Source of the DNA: Oryzomicrobium terrae | GTDB lineage: Bacteria; Pseudomonadota; Gammaproteobacteria; Burkholderiales; Rhodocyclaceae | Length of the DNA stretch: 64,000 nucleotides | NCBI RefSeq assembly: GCF_008274805.1 | Contig: NZ_CP022579.1 | Coordinates: 372,001-436,000 of the forward strand | Reading direction: 5' to 3' | Shown: one piece after another, positions 18,180-27,147 of the stretch | Layout: each line of letters starts with the position of its first letter | Numbering within the stretch: position 1 is the first letter of the stretch | Made by a program: the position numbers and the translations under genes | The notes under the pieces: generated by a model | What the model was told of the DNA's origin: nothing | What the model saw: only the letters and a program-made list of their open reading frames with translations | The model's database searches: none

Positions 18180-19310
18180 ATGCAGCAGACAGAACAGACC
18201 CTGCTGGAACAGATGCATATCAGCGAACTCGACATCGAGTATCGCAAGCAGTTGTTGAATTTCACCGCCGAGCATGCCGCCGCCCTGGCGGCCTGCCTGC
18301 CGCTCATCTCTGAGCGTATCGACGCCCTGGTCGATGCCTTCTACCAAGCCCAGACCAGCGTCGACGAGATCGCCCTGCTGATCGGCGACGCCGACACTCT
18401 GGGTCGGCTGCGCACCGCCCAGCGGCGCTACATCCTCGACCTGTTCAGCGGGGCCTACGACGTCGATTATGTGAACAACCGCCTGCGCATCGGCATGGTG
18501 CACAAACGCATCGGTGTCGAGCCACGCCTCTACCTGGCCGGCATCCACGAGTTGAAGGGGCTGCTGGTGGGGGCACTGCGCCGGGGGCTGGGCGATGGCC
18601 CGCAGTGCGCCGCCGTCCTCGACGCTTTGGACAAGCTGGTGATCTTCGATGTCACCCTGGTGTTCGAGACCTACATCCGCAGCCTGGTGGCGGAAATCGA
18701 GACGGCCAAGAACAAGTCGGACCGCTACGCCCGCAGTCTGGAAGAAAAGGTCAGCCAGCGAACCCAGCAACTCGAACAGTTGAGCCGCATCGATCCCCTC
18801 ACCGGCGTCTACAACCGGCGCTATCTGGCCGAGTCCCTGGCCGCCACCCTGCGCGCGGCGCAGCGCCGCGGCGAACCGGTGACCCTGGTCTACCTGGATG
18901 TGGATGACTTCAAGGGGATCAACGACAAGTTCGGCCACCCCCGGGGCGACGAGGTGCTGCGCGGCGTCGGCGAAATCCTGCGCAGCATCTGCCGTACCGA
19001 GGATCTGAGCTACCGTTACGGCGGGGACGAATTCTGCGTGGTGCTGCCCAATTGCACCGTCGCCGCTGCCGAGGCCGCCTTCTGCCGCCGCCTGGTCCAG
19101 CTCATGGCCGAGCAGCTGCCGGGCGTGAGTTTGAGCATCGGTGTGGACCAGACCGGCCCGGAGGACTACGACTTGCCGGAAACCCTGATCAGCCGTGCCG
19201 ATGCCCGCATGTATCAAGCCAAGCACGCCGCCCGGCAGCAGGCGCCGGACGCGGAGGAATCGGGGGGCGGCGCGGCCGCCGGCCGTCCCGCCGTCGAAGG
19301 GGCGCCCTAG
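18180..19310 (+). CDS. Globin-coupled sensor diguanylate cyclase
   Basis: Encodes 376 residues. The N-terminal globin domain (about 1-165) has the sensor-globin pattern, with proximal heme histidine His108 in MVHKRIGV and a distal-side Tyr near 55. A short helical linker with a coiled coil (about 180-202) leads to a GGDEF domain with GGDEF at 281-285 and I-site RTED at 272-275. It should bind heme, sense oxygen (or NO/CO) and make cyclic di-GMP, as DosC-type proteins do. The Ala/Gly-rich tail is probably disordered. The domain order lacks the middle domain seen in some family members. Confidence 0.92.
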   Translation: MQQTEQTLLEQMHISELDIEYRKQLLNFTAEHAAALAACLPLISERIDALVDAFYQAQTSVDEIALLIGDADTLGRLRTAQRRYILDLFSGAYDVDYVNNRLRIGMVHKRIGVEPRLYLAGIHELKGLLVGALRRGLGDGPQCAAVLDALDKLVIFDVTLVFETYIRSLVAEIETAKNKSDRYARSLEEKVSQRTQQLEQLSRIDPLTGVYNRRYLAESLAATLRAAQRRGEPVTLVYLDVDDFKGINDKFGHPRGDEVLRGVGEILRSICRTEDLSYRYGGDEFCVVLPNCTVAAAEAAFCRRLVQLMAEQLPGVSLSIGVDQTGPEDYDLPETLISRADARMYQAKHAARQQAPDAEESGGGAAAGRPAVEGAP

Positions 19311-19349
19311 GTGCCAGCATCGGCGCGTAGCACAGCCCTGACGGACGCC

Positions 19350-20288
19350 TCAGTCCGGCGTGAATCCCAGGGCTGCCGCGATCTGGGCGTGGGCGGTACG
19401 GGCCAGGGTGCGCCGGTCGGCGTAAGGCGAATCTGCCCCGGTGCTCAGCGGCGGCAGGATCTGCACCCGGGCTATCAGGGTACGTCGTGTCAGGATCGCT
19501 GCCAGACACTGACCCATGGTGGTGTCACCGGCATAGGCCGGGGCCAGGCTGGGGCGGCCGTCGGCTTCATGGTAGGAGATCGCCACGGGGATCACCGGCT
19601 GCCCCGATTCCACGGCCGGCTGCAATAACGCGCCGTGAAAATGCAGCAGGTGGGTGCCATCGGTCGTGGTGCCTTCCGGAAAGAGGGCCACGTGGGTGCC
19701 GGTGCTCATTGTCGCGTCGATTTCCCCGTTAACCACCTTGGCGTGACCCCGGCTGCCGCGGCGCAGAAAGATGGTGTCGGTGTGGGCGGCCAGCCAGCCG
19801 ATTACCGGCCATTGGCGCACCTCAGCCTTGGAGACGAAGGCGACCGGAGTGGTGGCGTTGAGGGCGTAAATGTCGATCCACGATACATGGTTGGCGACGA
19901 TCAGCCCGCTAGGCGGCAATACCGCGCCCTCGGCCAGGCGTACGTCCAGGACAAACCCGAGCATGGCCAGCAGCTGCTTGGCCCAGCGCTGCTTGAGCGC
20001 CCGGCGGCGGCGCGGCAGGCTCCACGGGTAGACGATGAGCAGGGTCAGCACGCCCTGGAGCAGATGCAGCGCCAGGCGGATGAGCCGAAACAAGCGCACC
20101 ACCCGGAGGGTGGCGCGCAGGCCGCTGGGCTGGGTGCCGGAGCGCGCAGCGGAATCGGCAGGATGGAGTGGTGGGGCAGGGGCGTTCAGCGGTGGGCTCG
20201 CAAAGGCAAAGGTGCTGGGTAAAGCGTTGGGCACGACAGGGACTGCCGCCAGGCGGGGCGTCGAGGCGCCACCGGGACTACCGTTCAT
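19350..20288 (-). CDS. olsA: Lyso-ornithine-lipid acyltransferase, OlsA-like
   Basis: Encodes 312 residues. A Pro/Ala-rich N-terminal stretch precedes a membrane-associated region (about 65-95) and a PlsC-type acyltransferase domain with NHVSWID (catalytic His and Asp) and FPEGTTTDG. It would transfer an acyl chain from acyl-ACP onto lyso-ornithine lipid; 1-acylglycerol-3-phosphate activity is possible in vitro for this family. The ATG at 20288 overlaps the stop of the upstream OlsB-like gene (ATGA), giving coupled translation and supporting the ornithine-lipid assignment over plain PlsC. Confidence 0.83.
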   Translation of the reverse strand: MNGSPGGASTPRLAAVPVVPNALPSTFAFASPPLNAPAPPLHPADSAARSGTQPSGLRATLRVVRLFRLIRLALHLLQGVLTLLIVYPWSLPRRRRALKQRWAKQLLAMLGFVLDVRLAEGAVLPPSGLIVANHVSWIDIYALNATTPVAFVSKAEVRQWPVIGWLAAHTDTIFLRRGSRGHAKVVNGEIDATMSTGTHVALFPEGTTTDGTHLLHFHGALLQPAVESGQPVIPVAISYHEADGRPSLAPAYAGDTTMGQCLAAILTRRTLIARVQILPPLSTGADSPYADRRTLARTAHAQIAAALGFTPD

Positions 20289-21103
20289 GCCCCGCTCTTG
20301 AGGAAGTGCTTGGCGTAGCGGGCATCGACCCGGGACATGGGCAGCAGCACCGGCAGGTCGGCGGTGTTGAAGTCCGGATCCCAGGCCGGCTCGCCGCACA
20401 CCCAGGCGCCGGCGCGCAGGTAGCCTTTGACCAGGGGCGGCACCAGCGCTTCGCTACTGGCGGCGGCTTCGCGGCTCAGGGCGTCCAGGGGCAGGGGAAC
20501 CCGGGGGAAGACCCGGTATTCCAGGGGTGACATGTGCTCGGTCAGGCGATGATACAACGCCGCGGCGGCGAAGCCCCCGTCGGCCATGGACACCGAAGCG
20601 CAGCCGATCAGGTAGTCGTAGCCGTTCTCCAGCATGAAGCGGGACAGGCCGGACCACAGCAGGGTGATGGTGGCGCCGCTGCGGTAGTCGGGATGGACGC
20701 AGGAGCGGCCCACTTCCACCAGCTTGGGGCGCAGGTGTTGCAGGCGGGTCAGGTCGAACTCGCCCTCGGTGTAGTAGTTGCCGATCTTGCGCGCGGCCTC
20801 GGGGGACAGGATGCGGTAGGTGCCCACCACCTCGCCGCTGTCCTCGTCGCGCACCACCAGGTGCTCGCAATGGGCGTCGAACATGTCCTGGTCAACGCCC
20901 GGGGTGCGGCATTGCAGGTTGGCGCCCATTTCCTGGGCGAACACCCGGTAGCGCAGGCGCTGGGCTTCCTCGATCTCGCGGGGGCTGCGGGTCAGGCCGA
21001 CGCTCAGGTGGCGGCGCTGCCGGGCCGCGTGGCCGGCTTGCTCCAGGGGTGTGGCATCGGCGCCGTGCAACGGGCTGGGGGACGGATTGGCAGGGGTGGT
21101 CAT
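20285..21103 (-). CDS. olsB: L-ornithine N-alpha-acyltransferase, OlsB-like
   Basis: Encodes 272 residues of the GNAT-like hemolysin/OlsB family. Hallmarks are AQRLRYRVFAQEMGA, DMFDAHCEHLVVRD, GTYRILSP, VEVGRSCVHPDYR and LIGCASVS. OlsB makes lyso-ornithine lipid by adding a 3-hydroxyacyl group from ACP to ornithine. With the coupled OlsA-like gene it would form a phosphorus-free membrane lipid, often induced under phosphate limitation. No Pho-box was identified by eye. A ribosome binding site (GAGGGAGCACTCC) precedes ATG. Confidence 0.85.
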   Translation of the reverse strand: MTTPANPSPSPLHGADATPLEQAGHAARQRRHLSVGLTRSPREIEEAQRLRYRVFAQEMGANLQCRTPGVDQDMFDAHCEHLVVRDEDSGEVVGTYRILSPEAARKIGNYYTEGEFDLTRLQHLRPKLVEVGRSCVHPDYRSGATITLLWSGLSRFMLENGYDYLIGCASVSMADGGFAAAALYHRLTEHMSPLEYRVFPRVPLPLDALSREAAASSEALVPPLVKGYLRAGAWVCGEPAWDPDFNTADLPVLLPMSRVDARYAKHFLKSGA

Positions 21104-21207
21104 GGAGTGCTCCCTCTCGTTTGAGTGGAAGCTACTCTACGGCGCGTCCATGACAGAAGGGTTGCAGCCGCATTAACCGTCGATGACCGAGGCCGTGGCG
21201 GTTAACG

Positions 21208-21261
21208 CAACAAGGGCCCCATAGGGCCCCTGTTGCAGCGCCTGCCCCGTGCGGGGCAGGG
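21208..21261 (-). terminator. Double hairpin downstream of the glycine-zipper lipoprotein gene
   Basis: Two strong stems lie in tandem just past the stop at 21270: GCCTGCCCCG/CGGGGCAGGGC (about 21240-21261) and CAACAAGGGCCCC/GGGCCCCTGTTG (21208-21235). There is no long T-tract on the minus strand, so termination is likely but not classical. Confidence 0.6.
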
Positions 21262-21269
21262 CGTGGCAG

Positions 21270-21749
21270 TTAGTGCGACACCCGGGTGGCGCCGCCGCCG
21301 GACAGCACCCGCACCCGGTCGCCCGGAGCGAACTGCTGATCGGCTTCCTGGACCACCGAGATCAGGGAGCCGTTGTCCAGACGCACGGTGATCTCCAGGC
21401 CCTGCTTGCGGGTCAGCCCCTCTTCGGCGGCCGCACCGGCCAAGCCCCCGGCCACGGCACCGATGATGCCGCCGATGATCTGGCCCTTGCCGCCGCCGAC
21501 GTTGCTGCCGGCTACGCCGCCCACCGCGGCGCCGGCCAGACCACCCACCGGGGTCTTGGTGCCTTCGATCTGCACCGGCTTGACGGCCTCGACCACGCCC
21601 ATGCGCACCACCTGCTCCTGGCGCGCCTGGTCACGGGTGTACACCTCGCCGGAACGGCTCGAGGCGCAGCCGGCGGAAATCAGGGTCAGGCCGCTTACCA
21701 GGGCGAGCAGGGCGACGCGGGAAGCGGGAAGGTTGGCAGGGCGTTGCAT
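21270..21749 (-). CDS. Glycine-zipper outer-membrane lipoprotein (SlyB/Rick_17kDa type)
   Basis: Encodes 159 residues with a lipoprotein signal (lipobox LISAGC, lipidated Cys about 28). A glycine-zipper segment follows (repeated GGxAGxxVGG and GGIIGAVAGGLAG, about 68-110), then a C-terminal beta domain (ITVRLDNGSLISVVQEAD). The family inserts or associates with the outer membrane and contributes to envelope integrity. The ATG at 21749 has AGGAGCCC ahead of it. The gene stands between olsB and the PfkB kinase with a hairpin after it. Confidence 0.9.
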   Translation of the reverse strand: MQRPANLPASRVALLALVSGLTLISAGCASSRSGEVYTRDQARQEQVVRMGVVEAVKPVQIEGTKTPVGGLAGAAVGGVAGSNVGGGKGQIIGGIIGAVAGGLAGAAAEEGLTRKQGLEITVRLDNGSLISVVQEADQQFAPGDRVRVLSGGGATRVSH

Positions 21750-21807
21750 GGTGGGCTCCTTGGGCGTCCTTGCGCGGAACGGAAAAGAATAGGTCACGCG
21801 ATTCAGG

Positions 21808-22743
21808 TTACCAAGGGCGGTAGCCGAATTCCGTGACAAATCGTTGCGCGATGTAATCCCGGGTGAAGTGGTGGTTCTGCGGACCGGCCTGGGCGATCTT
21901 GATCGCGCCGAGCAGGGAGGCGAGCCGCCCGGTGGTTTCCCAGTCGAAGCCCGCGGCGATGCCATAGAGCAAGCCGGCCCGGTAGGCATCGCCGCAGCCG
22001 GTGGGGTCCACCACTGCCTCGGCCTTGACGCAGGGGATGCTCAGTACCTGGCCGCCGACGTAGATGTCCGAGCCTTCGGCGCCCTTGGTGACGATCAGGG
22101 CGGTGACCTTCTGCGCCAGGGCTTCCAGGGGCTGGCCGGTGCGGTCCATCAGCAGCTGGGCCTCGTAGTCGTTGAAGGCGGCGTAGGTGGCCTGGTCGAG
22201 GAAGGCGAGCAGGTCGGCGCCGTCGAACATGGGCATGCCCTGGCCCGGGTCGAAAATGAAGGGGGTGCCGGCTTCGGCGAACTGGCGGGCATGCGCGATC
22301 ATGCCGTCGCGGCCATCCGGGGCGACGATGCCGAGTACCACATCCTTGGCATCGCTCACCCGGTTCTCGTGGGAGAAGCTCATGGCGCCGGGGTGGAAAG
22401 CGGTGATCTGGTTATCCGACAGGTCGGTGGTGATGAAGCATTGGGCGGTGTAGCTGCCCGGCACCTGGCGTACGTGGTCCTGAGCCAGGCCCAGGTCGCT
22501 GAGGCGCTGCTGGTAAGGGGCGGCGTCGTCGCCCACGGTGGCCATGATCAGGGGCTCGCCGCCGAGCAGCTTGAGGCTGTAGGCGATGTTGCCGGCACAG
22601 CCGCCGAATTCCCGGCGCAGCTGGGGCACCAGAAACGACACGTTCAGCATGTGAATCTTGTCGGGCAGGATGTGGTTCTTGAAATGGTCGGGAAAGACCA
22701 TGATGTTGTCGTAGGCGATGGAGCCGCAGATCAGGGTACGCAT
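21808..22743 (-). CDS. PfkB family kinase, adenosine-kinase-like
   Basis: Encodes 311 residues of the ribokinase/PfkB fold. FGGCAGNIAYSLKLLGG is the N-terminal signature, and DPTGCGDAYRAGLL near residue 245 supplies the catalytic Asp and anion hole. The N-terminus (GSIAYDNIMVF) resembles bacterial proteins annotated as adenosine or sugar kinases, so a purine nucleoside is a plausible substrate, but the family is diverse. It is 58 bases upstream of the lipoprotein gene on the same strand and 192 bases downstream of the DUF3426 gene. Confidence 0.85.
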   Translation of the reverse strand: MRTLICGSIAYDNIMVFPDHFKNHILPDKIHMLNVSFLVPQLRREFGGCAGNIAYSLKLLGGEPLIMATVGDDAAPYQQRLSDLGLAQDHVRQVPGSYTAQCFITTDLSDNQITAFHPGAMSFSHENRVSDAKDVVLGIVAPDGRDGMIAHARQFAEAGTPFIFDPGQGMPMFDGADLLAFLDQATYAAFNDYEAQLLMDRTGQPLEALAQKVTALIVTKGAEGSDIYVGGQVLSIPCVKAEAVVDPTGCGDAYRAGLLYGIAAGFDWETTGRLASLLGAIKIAQAGPQNHHFTRDYIAQRFVTEFGYRPW

Positions 22744-22842
22744 AGCGGAAACCGGAGGTGGATTGAATGGTGGATGGGGCGCCAGGCAAGGCCGCCGGAG
22801 GCGGCGAAGCGGCGCAAGCCCGCCAGTGTAGCGCGAAAAAAA

Positions 22843-22866
22843 CGGCCCGCCGTTGCCGGCGGGCCG
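22843..22866 (-). terminator. Rho-independent terminator of the DUF3426 gene
   Basis: CGGCCCGCC / GGCGGGCCG, a 9-bp stem with a 6-base loop, is followed on the minus strand by TTTTTTT. It closes the aroQ-to-DUF3426 gene block 70 bases after the last stop. Confidence 0.88.
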
Positions 22867-22935
22867 AAGGGTATTCCCGAGAGACTTGCGCTGCGCACTA
22901 TGCCCGGCGCAAATGACCGGCGGATGACGCCCCGC

Positions 22936-24243
22936 TCAGGGGTAGAACACCACCAGCCGGTAGCCCGCGGCTTCCAGGGGCTTGATGTCGAGCCAGACCT
23001 TGAGGGCCAGGTCGCTGCCCGGGGCAAAGGCCGGGGCGGCACCTTCGGGCAGGTAGTCGGCCGGTGCCAGGGTGCGGCGCAGCACCACGCTGTCGCCCAC
23101 GTCGGTGAGGGCCAGGTCCAGGGACGGGTAGGCCTGGGCGAAGGCGGCCCGGTTGCGCAGGGTCGCTTGCAGCACCAGCAGGCCGCGGTTGGCGTCGGAC
23201 TGGAGGTCCGAGGCTTCCAGGCTGACCTTTTCGGTGACGCGCGGCAGGGGCACGTTTACGCCGAGGGCGGCGAATACGCCGCGCAGGAAAGGGGCGGCGG
23301 TGCTCAGCTCTGTGCGCCAGTACAGGGCCGCCTGGCCGGCCAGGACCAGGGCCAGGATGGTGGCGGCCAGGATGAACAGCCAGGTCGGCCGGTGCGCGCC
23401 GGCACCGATGCCGCCCGTGCCGATGCCACCGGCCAAGGGGGCCTGGGCCCACTTGCTGTAGCCGGGGATTTCAGTGTGGTCCCGGGCCAGAATGGGATCA
23501 TGCGGATCCAGGGTGGCGGCCGGGGTCAGCGCGGTCAGCGGGGGCGGGGCGGGCTCGTCTGCACCATCGGTGGCGGGGGACTCGTCCGATGGTGCGCTGG
23601 CCGCGGCGGTACCCGTTTCATCCTTAGCGCGATCGTCCGCTTCAGTCGCTGCGCCAACCTCCTCGCCAGTGCTTGCTTCCAGGGCAGGTGCCGTGGAGAT
23701 TGGCGTGGATATTAGCTCTACAGGCAGGGGCTCTGGAGATCCTTTATCGGCGCGGGGAACCAGCACGGTCTCTGCTGCCGGGTCAGGGTCATTGCGGGGC
23801 ACCAGAACGGTTTCACCGGCCGGGTCCCAGCCCGGTCCGGGGGCGAGCACGGTTTCTCCAGCGGGGTCCCAGGCCTGCTCCGGAGGCGTTGCAGCGGGGG
23901 GCTGAGGGATGGCCTCGGGCAGTGCAAATGCGGCGTCGTCCAGTTCGGCGGGCAGTCGCGTCGGCGCGTCCAGGGCCAAGTCGCCCAGGGGCAGGGGCGC
24001 TTCCGACGATTCGGGGGGCGAAAGCGGCTCCGGGGACGGGCTGGCGGGCGCGGCTTGCGCCGCCAGGGCCGGCAGGTCCGCCATGTCGATCACGATGGTT
24101 TCGGCGTTGGGGTCCGCTTCGAGGTGATCCAGGGCGTTGAAGACGTGCTGGCACTGGCCGCAGCGTACCCGGCCAGCTTTGGCGTTGAGCTGGTCCGGGG
24201 TGACGCGGAAGGTGGTCTGGCAAGCGGGGCAGCGGGTCTGCAT
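22936..24243 (-). CDS. MJ0042-type zinc-ribbon and DUF3426 membrane protein
   Basis: Encodes 435 residues. A zinc ribbon opens the protein (Cys5, Cys8, Cys28, Cys31: CPAC...CGQC). A long acidic Ala/Pro-rich linker (about 45-280) follows, then one membrane helix (286-309) and a DUF3426 domain to the end. The linker contains three tandem 14-residue repeats (125-166), each with ETVL, plus an ETIV near 48. The zinc ribbon is cytoplasmic and DUF3426 probably periplasmic. The gene directly follows prmA in the acc block, as in many betaproteobacteria. Its role is unknown. Confidence 0.85.
   Translation of the reverse strand: MQTRCPACQTTFRVTPDQLNAKAGRVRCGQCQHVFNALDHLEADPNAETIVIDMADLPALAAQAAPASPSPEPLSPPESSEAPLPLGDLALDAPTRLPAELDDAAFALPEAIPQPPAATPPEQAWDPAGETVLAPGPGWDPAGETVLVPRNDPDPAAETVLVPRADKGSPEPLPVELISTPISTAPALEASTGEEVGAATEADDRAKDETGTAAASAPSDESPATDGADEPAPPPLTALTPAATLDPHDPILARDHTEIPGYSKWAQAPLAGGIGTGGIGAGAHRPTWLFILAATILALVLAGQAALYWRTELSTAAPFLRGVFAALGVNVPLPRVTEKVSLEASDLQSDANRGLLVLQATLRNRAAFAQAYPSLDLALTDVGDSVVLRRTLAPADYLPEGAAPAFAPGSDLALKVWLDIKPLEAAGYRLVVFYP
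23746..23871 (-). repeat. In-frame tandem repeat within the DUF3426 gene (three 42-bp units)
   Basis: Encodes residues 125-166 as three near-identical 14-residue units of the form W/P-DPAGETVL-x-P. The first two share WDPAGETVL exactly. The units are in a linker between the zinc ribbon and the membrane helix, so copy number could vary without disturbing either domain. Confidence 0.75.
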
Positions 24244-24267
24244 GGCGAATTCCTGAGGCAGGCCGGG

Positions 24268-25176
24268 TCAGGTGTCGGCAGGGGGGCGATGGCCGGCCAG
24301 GCATACCCAGCCTTCCCGGCTGTCGGCCAGGGTCGTGGGCAGGTAGATGGAATAGAGGGCTACCATTTCCTCGGCCTGTTCGGCCAGGATACCCGACAAC
24401 ACCAGCCAGCCCCCCGGCTTGACGTGGCTGGCGAGGGCCGGAGCGAGCATCTTGAGCGGGTTGGAGAGGATGTTGGCGACGACCACGTCGAATTGGCCTT
24501 GTACGGCCTGGGCCGAGTCGTGGAAGTGGGAGACGTCGCTCACAGCGTTGCGCTCGGCATTGGCGATGGCGGCATCGACGGCCTGGGGGTCGATATCCAC
24601 GCCGACCACTCGGGCGGCGCCCAGCTTGGCGGCGGCAATGGCCAGGATGCCCGAGCCGCAACCGTAGTCGAGCAGGGTCTCGCCGCCCTTCAGGTTGGCT
24701 TCCAGCCACTCCAGGCAGAGCCGGGTGGTGGGGTGGGAGCCGGTGCCGAAGGCCATGCCCGGGTCGAGGATGAGGTTCACCGCGGCCGGGTCCGGCGCCT
24801 CGTGCCAGGAGGGCACGATCCACAGCCGGCCGGAAATGGGAATGGGGTCGAACTGGCTCTGGGTGAGTTGCACCCAGTTTTGTTCTTCCACCGTCTCGGT
24901 GGTAAAGGCGGGCACCGTGTCGAGCCCCGCCTCACCGGCTGCCAGGTCCAGGGTGGTGGCCAGGTCGGCATCGGCGTCGAACAGGGCGACCACCGCCGAG
25001 CGCTTCCAGCCCGGCTGGGTGATCATCCCCGGTTCGCCGAATTGGGGCTCCTCGTCCGCGGTGCCGGCGTCGGCATCCTCGATCGAGGCAGTCAGCGCCC
25101 CGTGTTCCATCAATGCGTCGGCCAGCGCTTCGGCGCGGGCCGCGTCGGTAATCAGCCGCACCGAAAGCCAGGCCAT
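24268..25176 (-). CDS. prmA: Ribosomal protein L11 methyltransferase PrmA
   Basis: Encodes 302 residues. An N-terminal L11-binding ferredoxin-like domain (about 1-100) is followed by a class I SAM methyltransferase with DPGMAFGTGSHPTTRLCL, LLDYGCGSGILAIAA (SAM loop), VVGVDIDPQAVD and VVANILSNPL. It trimethylates lysines and the N-terminus of ribosomal protein L11. It starts 3 bases after the accC stop, so it is part of the accB-accC operon, a common arrangement in this class. Confidence 0.96.
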   Translation of the reverse strand: MAWLSVRLITDAARAEALADALMEHGALTASIEDADAGTADEEPQFGEPGMITQPGWKRSAVVALFDADADLATTLDLAAGEAGLDTVPAFTTETVEEQNWVQLTQSQFDPIPISGRLWIVPSWHEAPDPAAVNLILDPGMAFGTGSHPTTRLCLEWLEANLKGGETLLDYGCGSGILAIAAAKLGAARVVGVDIDPQAVDAAIANAERNAVSDVSHFHDSAQAVQGQFDVVVANILSNPLKMLAPALASHVKPGGWLVLSGILAEQAEEMVALYSIYLPTTLADSREGWVCLAGHRPPADT

Positions 25177-25179
25177 ACC

Positions 25180-26544
25180 TCAGTCCTTCTTCTTGATTTC
25201 GCCCTTGGCGGCGAGTTTTTCTTCCAAGTAGTGGATGCTGGTGCCGCCTTCGACGAAGCGGGCGTCCTGCATCAACTCCTGGTGCAGCGCGATGTTGGTC
25301 TTGATGCCGGTGACGGCCATTTCCGACAGAGCAATGCGCATGCGGCGGATGGCCTGCTCCCGGGTTTCCCCGTAAGCGATCACCTTGCCGATCATCGAGT
25401 CGTAGTGGGACGGCACCCGGTAGCCGGCGTAGACGTGGGAATCGACGCGGATGCCCGGGCCGCCGGGAGGATGCCAGCCTTCGATGACGCCCGGCGAGGG
25501 CACGAAGGTGAACGGGTCTTCGGCATTGATGCGGCACTCGATGGCGTGGCCCTTGAGCACGATGTCGCGCTGCTTGACGCGCAACTTCTCGCCGGCGGCG
25601 ACGCGGATCTGCTCCTGGACGATGTCGATGCCAGTGATCAACTCGGTGACCGGGTGTTCCACCTGGACCCGGGTGTTCATCTCGATGAAGTAGAACTCGC
25701 CGTTCTCGTAGAGGAACTCGAAGGTGCCGGCGCCGCGGTAGCCGATCTTGCGGCAGGCTTCGGCGCAGCGTTCGCCCACCTTGGCGATCAACCGCGGGGG
25801 GATGCCCGGGGCCGGGGCCTCTTCGATCACCTTCTGGTGGCGGCGCTGCATCGAGCAGTCGCGTTCGCCCAGATAAACGGCGTTGCCGTGCTGGTCGGCG
25901 AGTACCTGGATTTCCACGTGGCGCGGGTTTTCCAGGAACTTCTCCATGTACACCGTCGGGTTGCCGAAGGCGGTTTGGGCCTCCTGGCGGGTCATCTGCA
26001 CGGCGCTGACCAGGGCGGCCTCGGTGTGCACCACGCGCATGCCGCGGCCACCGCCGCCACCGGCGGCCTTGATGATCACCGGGTAGCCGACGGCGCGGCC
26101 GATCTTGACGATTTCCTTGGGGTCTTCGGGCAGGGCGCCGTCAGAGCCGGGCACGCAGGGCACGCCGGCCGCTTTCATGGCGTCCTTGGCCGAGACCTTG
26201 TCACCCATCAGACGGATGGTTTCGGCTTTGGGGCCGATGAAGACGAAACCGGAGGATTCGACCCGCTCGGCGAAATCGGCGTTTTCCGAGAGGAAGCCGT
26301 AGCCCGGGTGGATGGCCTGGGCGTCGGTGACTTCCGCCGCCGAAATGATGGCGGGGATGTTCAGGTAGCTCTGGGCCGAGGGGGCCGGGCCGATGCACAC
26401 CGACTCGTCGGCGAGCTTGACGTACTTGGCTTCGCGGTCGGCCTCGGAGTGCACCACTACCGTCTTGATGCCCAGTTCCCGGCAGGCGCGCTGCACGCGC
26501 AGCGCGATCTCGCCCCGGTTGGCGATAAGAACCTTGTCAAACAT
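25180..26544 (-). CDS. accC: Biotin carboxylase subunit of acetyl-CoA carboxylase, AccC
   Basis: Encodes 454 residues. [16 protein letters not shown] at the start and [16 protein letters not shown] precede the ATP-grasp glycine loop [12 protein letters not shown]. Further motifs are [30 protein letters not shown] and the catalytic [16 protein letters not shown]. It carboxylates biotin on AccB with ATP and bicarbonate, the first step of malonyl-CoA and fatty acid synthesis. The ATG at 26544 has the ribosome binding site AAGGAGCC. It follows accB by 13 bases. Confidence 0.97.
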   Translation of the reverse strand: MFDKVLIANRGEIALRVQRACRELGIKTVVVHSEADREAKYVKLADESVCIGPAPSAQSYLNIPAIISAAEVTDAQAIHPGYGFLSENADFAERVESSGFVFIGPKAETIRLMGDKVSAKDAMKAAGVPCVPGSDGALPEDPKEIVKIGRAVGYPVIIKAAGGGGGRGMRVVHTEAALVSAVQMTRQEAQTAFGNPTVYMEKFLENPRHVEIQVLADQHGNAVYLGERDCSMQRRHQKVIEEAPAPGIPPRLIAKVGERCAEACRKIGYRGAGTFEFLYENGEFYFIEMNTRVQVEHPVTELITGIDIVQEQIRVAAGEKLRVKQRDIVLKGHAIECRINAEDPFTFVPSPGVIEGWHPPGGPGIRVDSHVYAGYRVPSHYDSMIGKVIAYGETREQAIRRMRIALSEMAVTGIKTNIALHQELMQDARFVEGGTSIHYLEEKLAAKGEIKKKD

Positions 26545-26557
26545 GCTGGCCGGCTCC

Positions 26558-27016
26558 TTAGCCGATGACGAACAGCGGCTCGCCAAATTCCACCGGCTGG
26601 CCGTTTTCGACGAGGATGGCCTTCACGGTACCGGACACTTCGGCCTCGATCTCGTTGAGCAGCTTCATGGCTTCGATGATGCACAGGGTGTCGCCGGCCT
26701 TGACCGCCTGGCCGACCTCGACGAAGGCGCTGGCGCCAGGGGAGGGGGAACGGTAGAAGGTGCCGACCATCGGGCTCTTCAGCACGTTGCCTTCGGGCAG
26801 GGCGTCTTCTGCCGGGGCGGCGGCTGCGGCGGGGGCAGCGGCGGGGGCAGCGGCCACGGGGGCGGCCGTGGGCATCACGTAGGCCTGGGGAGCGGCAGCC
26901 GGGGCGGCCAGATGCTTGGCGATGCGGACTTTTTCTTCGCCTTCGGTCACTTCGAGCTCGGAGATGCCGGATTCTTGCACCAGGTCGATCAGTTTCTTGA
27001 GCTTACGCAGATCCAT
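26558..27016 (-). CDS. accB: Biotin carboxyl carrier protein AccB
   Basis: Encodes 152 residues. The N-terminus [13 protein letters not shown] is typical, an Ala/Pro-rich flexible linker spans about 38-72, and a C-terminal biotinyl domain carries the biotinylation site EAMKL (Lys about 117). It shuttles carboxyl groups from AccC to the AccAD transferase, whose genes are elsewhere. It leads the accB-accC-prmA-DUF3426 run; the ribosome binding site AGGGAGC lies before ATG. Confidence 0.97.
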   Translation of the reverse strand: MDLRKLKKLIDLVQESGISELEVTEGEEKVRIAKHLAAPAAAPQAYVMPTAAPVAAAPAAAPAAAAAPAEDALPEGNVLKSPMVGTFYRSPSPGASAFVEVGQAVKAGDTLCIIEAMKLLNEIEAEVSGTVKAILVENGQPVEFGEPLFVIG

Positions 27017-27147
27017 TTTTCATGCTCCCTAGAAAAAAGCGCGCAACGAGGCGCACGGGATGATTTTTGAAGGACGTTTGAACTTGCTTGGACGGCGGCA
27101 CGCGCCGCCATGGAGAATCGGACCGGGCTGGGGGACGGACTGAGCGA

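Noticed and set aside
23471-24823. Overlapping frames around prmA and DUF3426 suggesting a fused gene
   Set aside because: They are in a different phase from the two recognised proteins, which have separate starts and stops.
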